From the NCBI RefSeq assembly GCF_001262605.1, contig NZ_LGTC01000001.1:186001-250000 (forward strand): DNA of 64,000 nt, in the 5' to 3' direction. Below the pieces are notes generated by a model, which made no database searches, was not told the DNA's origin, and was given only the letters and a program-made list of their open reading frames with translations. Below, one piece after another: positions 63,183 to 64,000 of the stretch. The DNA comes from Pseudobacteroides cellulosolvens ATCC 35603 = DSM 2933 (GTDB taxonomy: Bacteria > Bacillota > Clostridia > Acetivibrionales > DSM-2933). Position 1 is the stretch's first letter. The number at the start of each line of letters is the position of its first letter. The translations under genes were made by a program, and so were the position numbers.

Positions 63183-64000
63183 TGACCAATAAAGAATATT
63201 GGATTAAACGTACAGAGCAAAATTTAATATTACAGGAAAAGAAAGCAGAAGAATATGGTTTATTATTGTTAAAGTCTTATGAAAATGTAAAAGACAATAT
63301 AGATAAAGAACTATCTGTTTTCTATCAAAAATATGCAATAAATAATAATATAAATTATGTAGAAGCACAAAAGCTTTTAAGTAAATCAGAATTGAGTAAA
63401 TTTAAGGATTCATTAGATGAATATATTAAACAAGCTAAATTATATTCAGATAATCCAGAATATATAAAAAAACTGGAAAATATGAGTATAAGAGCTAGAG
63501 TTAGAAGAATTGAAGCTTTAAAAATTGAAATAGAACATCAAATTGAAATATTAACTTCTAACAATAATATAGAAACTGGTAATTTACTTAATAATATTTA
63601 TTCTGATGGTTACTATAGAAGTATTTGGACAGTACAAACAGGTTTATCAATTGGATTAAATTTTGATAAATTAAATACTGATGCTATTGAAAAAGTTGTT
63701 AAAACTAAATGGTTAGGTGAAAATTATTCAGATAGGATTTATAAAGATAAGGAAAAATTAATTCGCACACTTGAAACTGAATTGACACAAAGTTTTATTC
63801 GTGGTGATAGTGGACAAAATACAGCAAAACGATTATCTAAGAGATTAGATATATCATATAACAATGCTATAAGGTTAGTAAGAACTGAAAGTAATCATAT
63901 TTCCAATGAAAGCTTTGGAGATGGTTTAATTGCTTCTGGTGTAGTATCACAGTATGAATATGTAGCTACATTAGACAATTTAACTTCTGAAATTTGTCAG
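63182..64000 (+). CDS. phage head morphogenesis protein (SPP1 gp7 / Mu gpF-like), 3' truncated by window edge
   Basis: ATG at 63182 overlaps the portal stop (TAATG), so the two are co-translated. The visible 273 residues begin MTNKEYWIKRTEQNLILQEK, a Lys/Glu-rich helical front, and end in TAKRLSKRLDISYNNAIRLVRTESNHISNESF, the conserved core of the Mu gpF/SPP1 gp7 family (RTE motif), then YEYVATLDNLTSEICQ. It is a minor capsid protein joined to the portal. The gene continues beyond base 64000. Confidence 0.87.
   Translation, partial: MTNKEYWIKRTEQNLILQEKKAEEYGLLLLKSYENVKDNIDKELSVFYQKYAINNNINYVEAQKLLSKSELSKFKDSLDEYIKQAKLYSDNPEYIKKLENMSIRARVRRIEALKIEIEHQIEILTSNNNIETGNLLNNIYSDGYYRSIWTVQTGLSIGLNFDKLNTDAIEKVVKTKWLGENYSDRIYKDKEKLIRTLETELTQSFIRGDSGQNTAKRLSKRLDISYNNAIRLVRTESNHISNESFGDGLIASGVVSQYEYVATLDNLTSEICQ

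Larger units (their letters stand above)
46305..64000. mobile_element. prophage (left end and packaging/head start; right end outside window)
   Basis: From the tRNA fragment onward the sequence becomes visibly more AT-rich, genes become short and closely spaced with AAGGAGG sites, and terminase, portal and head genes appear in the usual order near the right end. No integrase, lysis or tail genes are in view. All genes but the small ribbon-helix-helix gene run on the plus strand. Confidence 0.85.

Noticed and set aside
46305..64000. CRISPR array among the short repeats of the prophage
   Set aside because: No regularly spaced direct repeats of 25-40 bases; the repeats present are short palindromes with irregular spacing.
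46305..64000. Integrase gene expected beside the attachment site
   Set aside because: None of the genes in view carries recombinase motifs; the integrase must lie outside the window or be absent.

Overview
The window reads as chromosome of a low-GC cellulolytic clostridium (Ruminiclostridium/Acetivibrio/Pseudobacteroides-like) joined to a still more AT-rich prophage. The host call is an inference. It rests on a SigI/RsgI pair whose anti-sigma factor carries tandem PA14 domains, the polysaccharide-sensing type known from Clostridium thermocellum, on clostridial Shine-Dalgarno sequences with frequent TTG starts, and on the murG-murA order.

Region 1 (1-9.0 kb): 3' end of murG, then a murA cut off at its catalytic cysteine, an unknown gene, a classical sigI-rsgI operon, and on the opposite strand two tandem loci in which a SigI-like sigma factor is fused to an RsgI-type anti-sigma domain and membrane segment. 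Both fusions are interrupted by a same-direction frame change before their Ser/Thr/Pro-rich, ligand-binding-like tails. Region 2 (9.0-15.1 kb): an mrfA-mrfB DNA-repair pair and four small genes with good terminators.

Region 3 (15.2-46.2 kb): an AraC-type regulator divergent from a ~30-kb one-strand operon encoding a trans-AT NRPS/PKS assembly line. Protein 1 is C-A-T-E with an Asn-type specificity code. The next gene fuses an exported ClbP/ZmaM-like serine peptidase to an ABC exporter. Together these match the N-acyl-D-Asn prodrug scheme: the scaffold is built on acyl-D-Asn, which is clipped off during export. The second NRPS has an adenylation domain interrupted twice: by a radical-SAM plus B12-binding-like unit between A2 and A3 (domain order circularly permuted against the usual B12-rSAM enzymes) and by a zinc-finger/PP-loop ATP-pyrophosphatase-like unit between A8 and A9. 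A free AT, an AT-less KS-ACP-C-A(Gly)-PCP protein, a stand-alone PP-loop enzyme, a KS-KR-ACP-BtrH-like protein, a free ACP and a second BtrH-like protein complete the pathway. This doubly interrupted module within a prodrug pathway is the best candidate for an undescribed system here.

Region 4 (46.3-64.0 kb): a prophage whose left edge is a 3' half of a tRNA-Lys(CUU) gene. It holds small early genes, ParB-like fragments among repeats, a probable replication protein, a ~1000-residue protein with signatures of YonO/RDR-type single-chain RNA polymerases, an array of GAATWATTC palindromes, a GIY-YIG endonuclease, a ~750-nt gene-free stretch packed with hairpins and ending in a terminator (a large ornate phage RNA candidate), then terminase, portal and a partial head gene. 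No integrase is visible; the element continues past the right edge.
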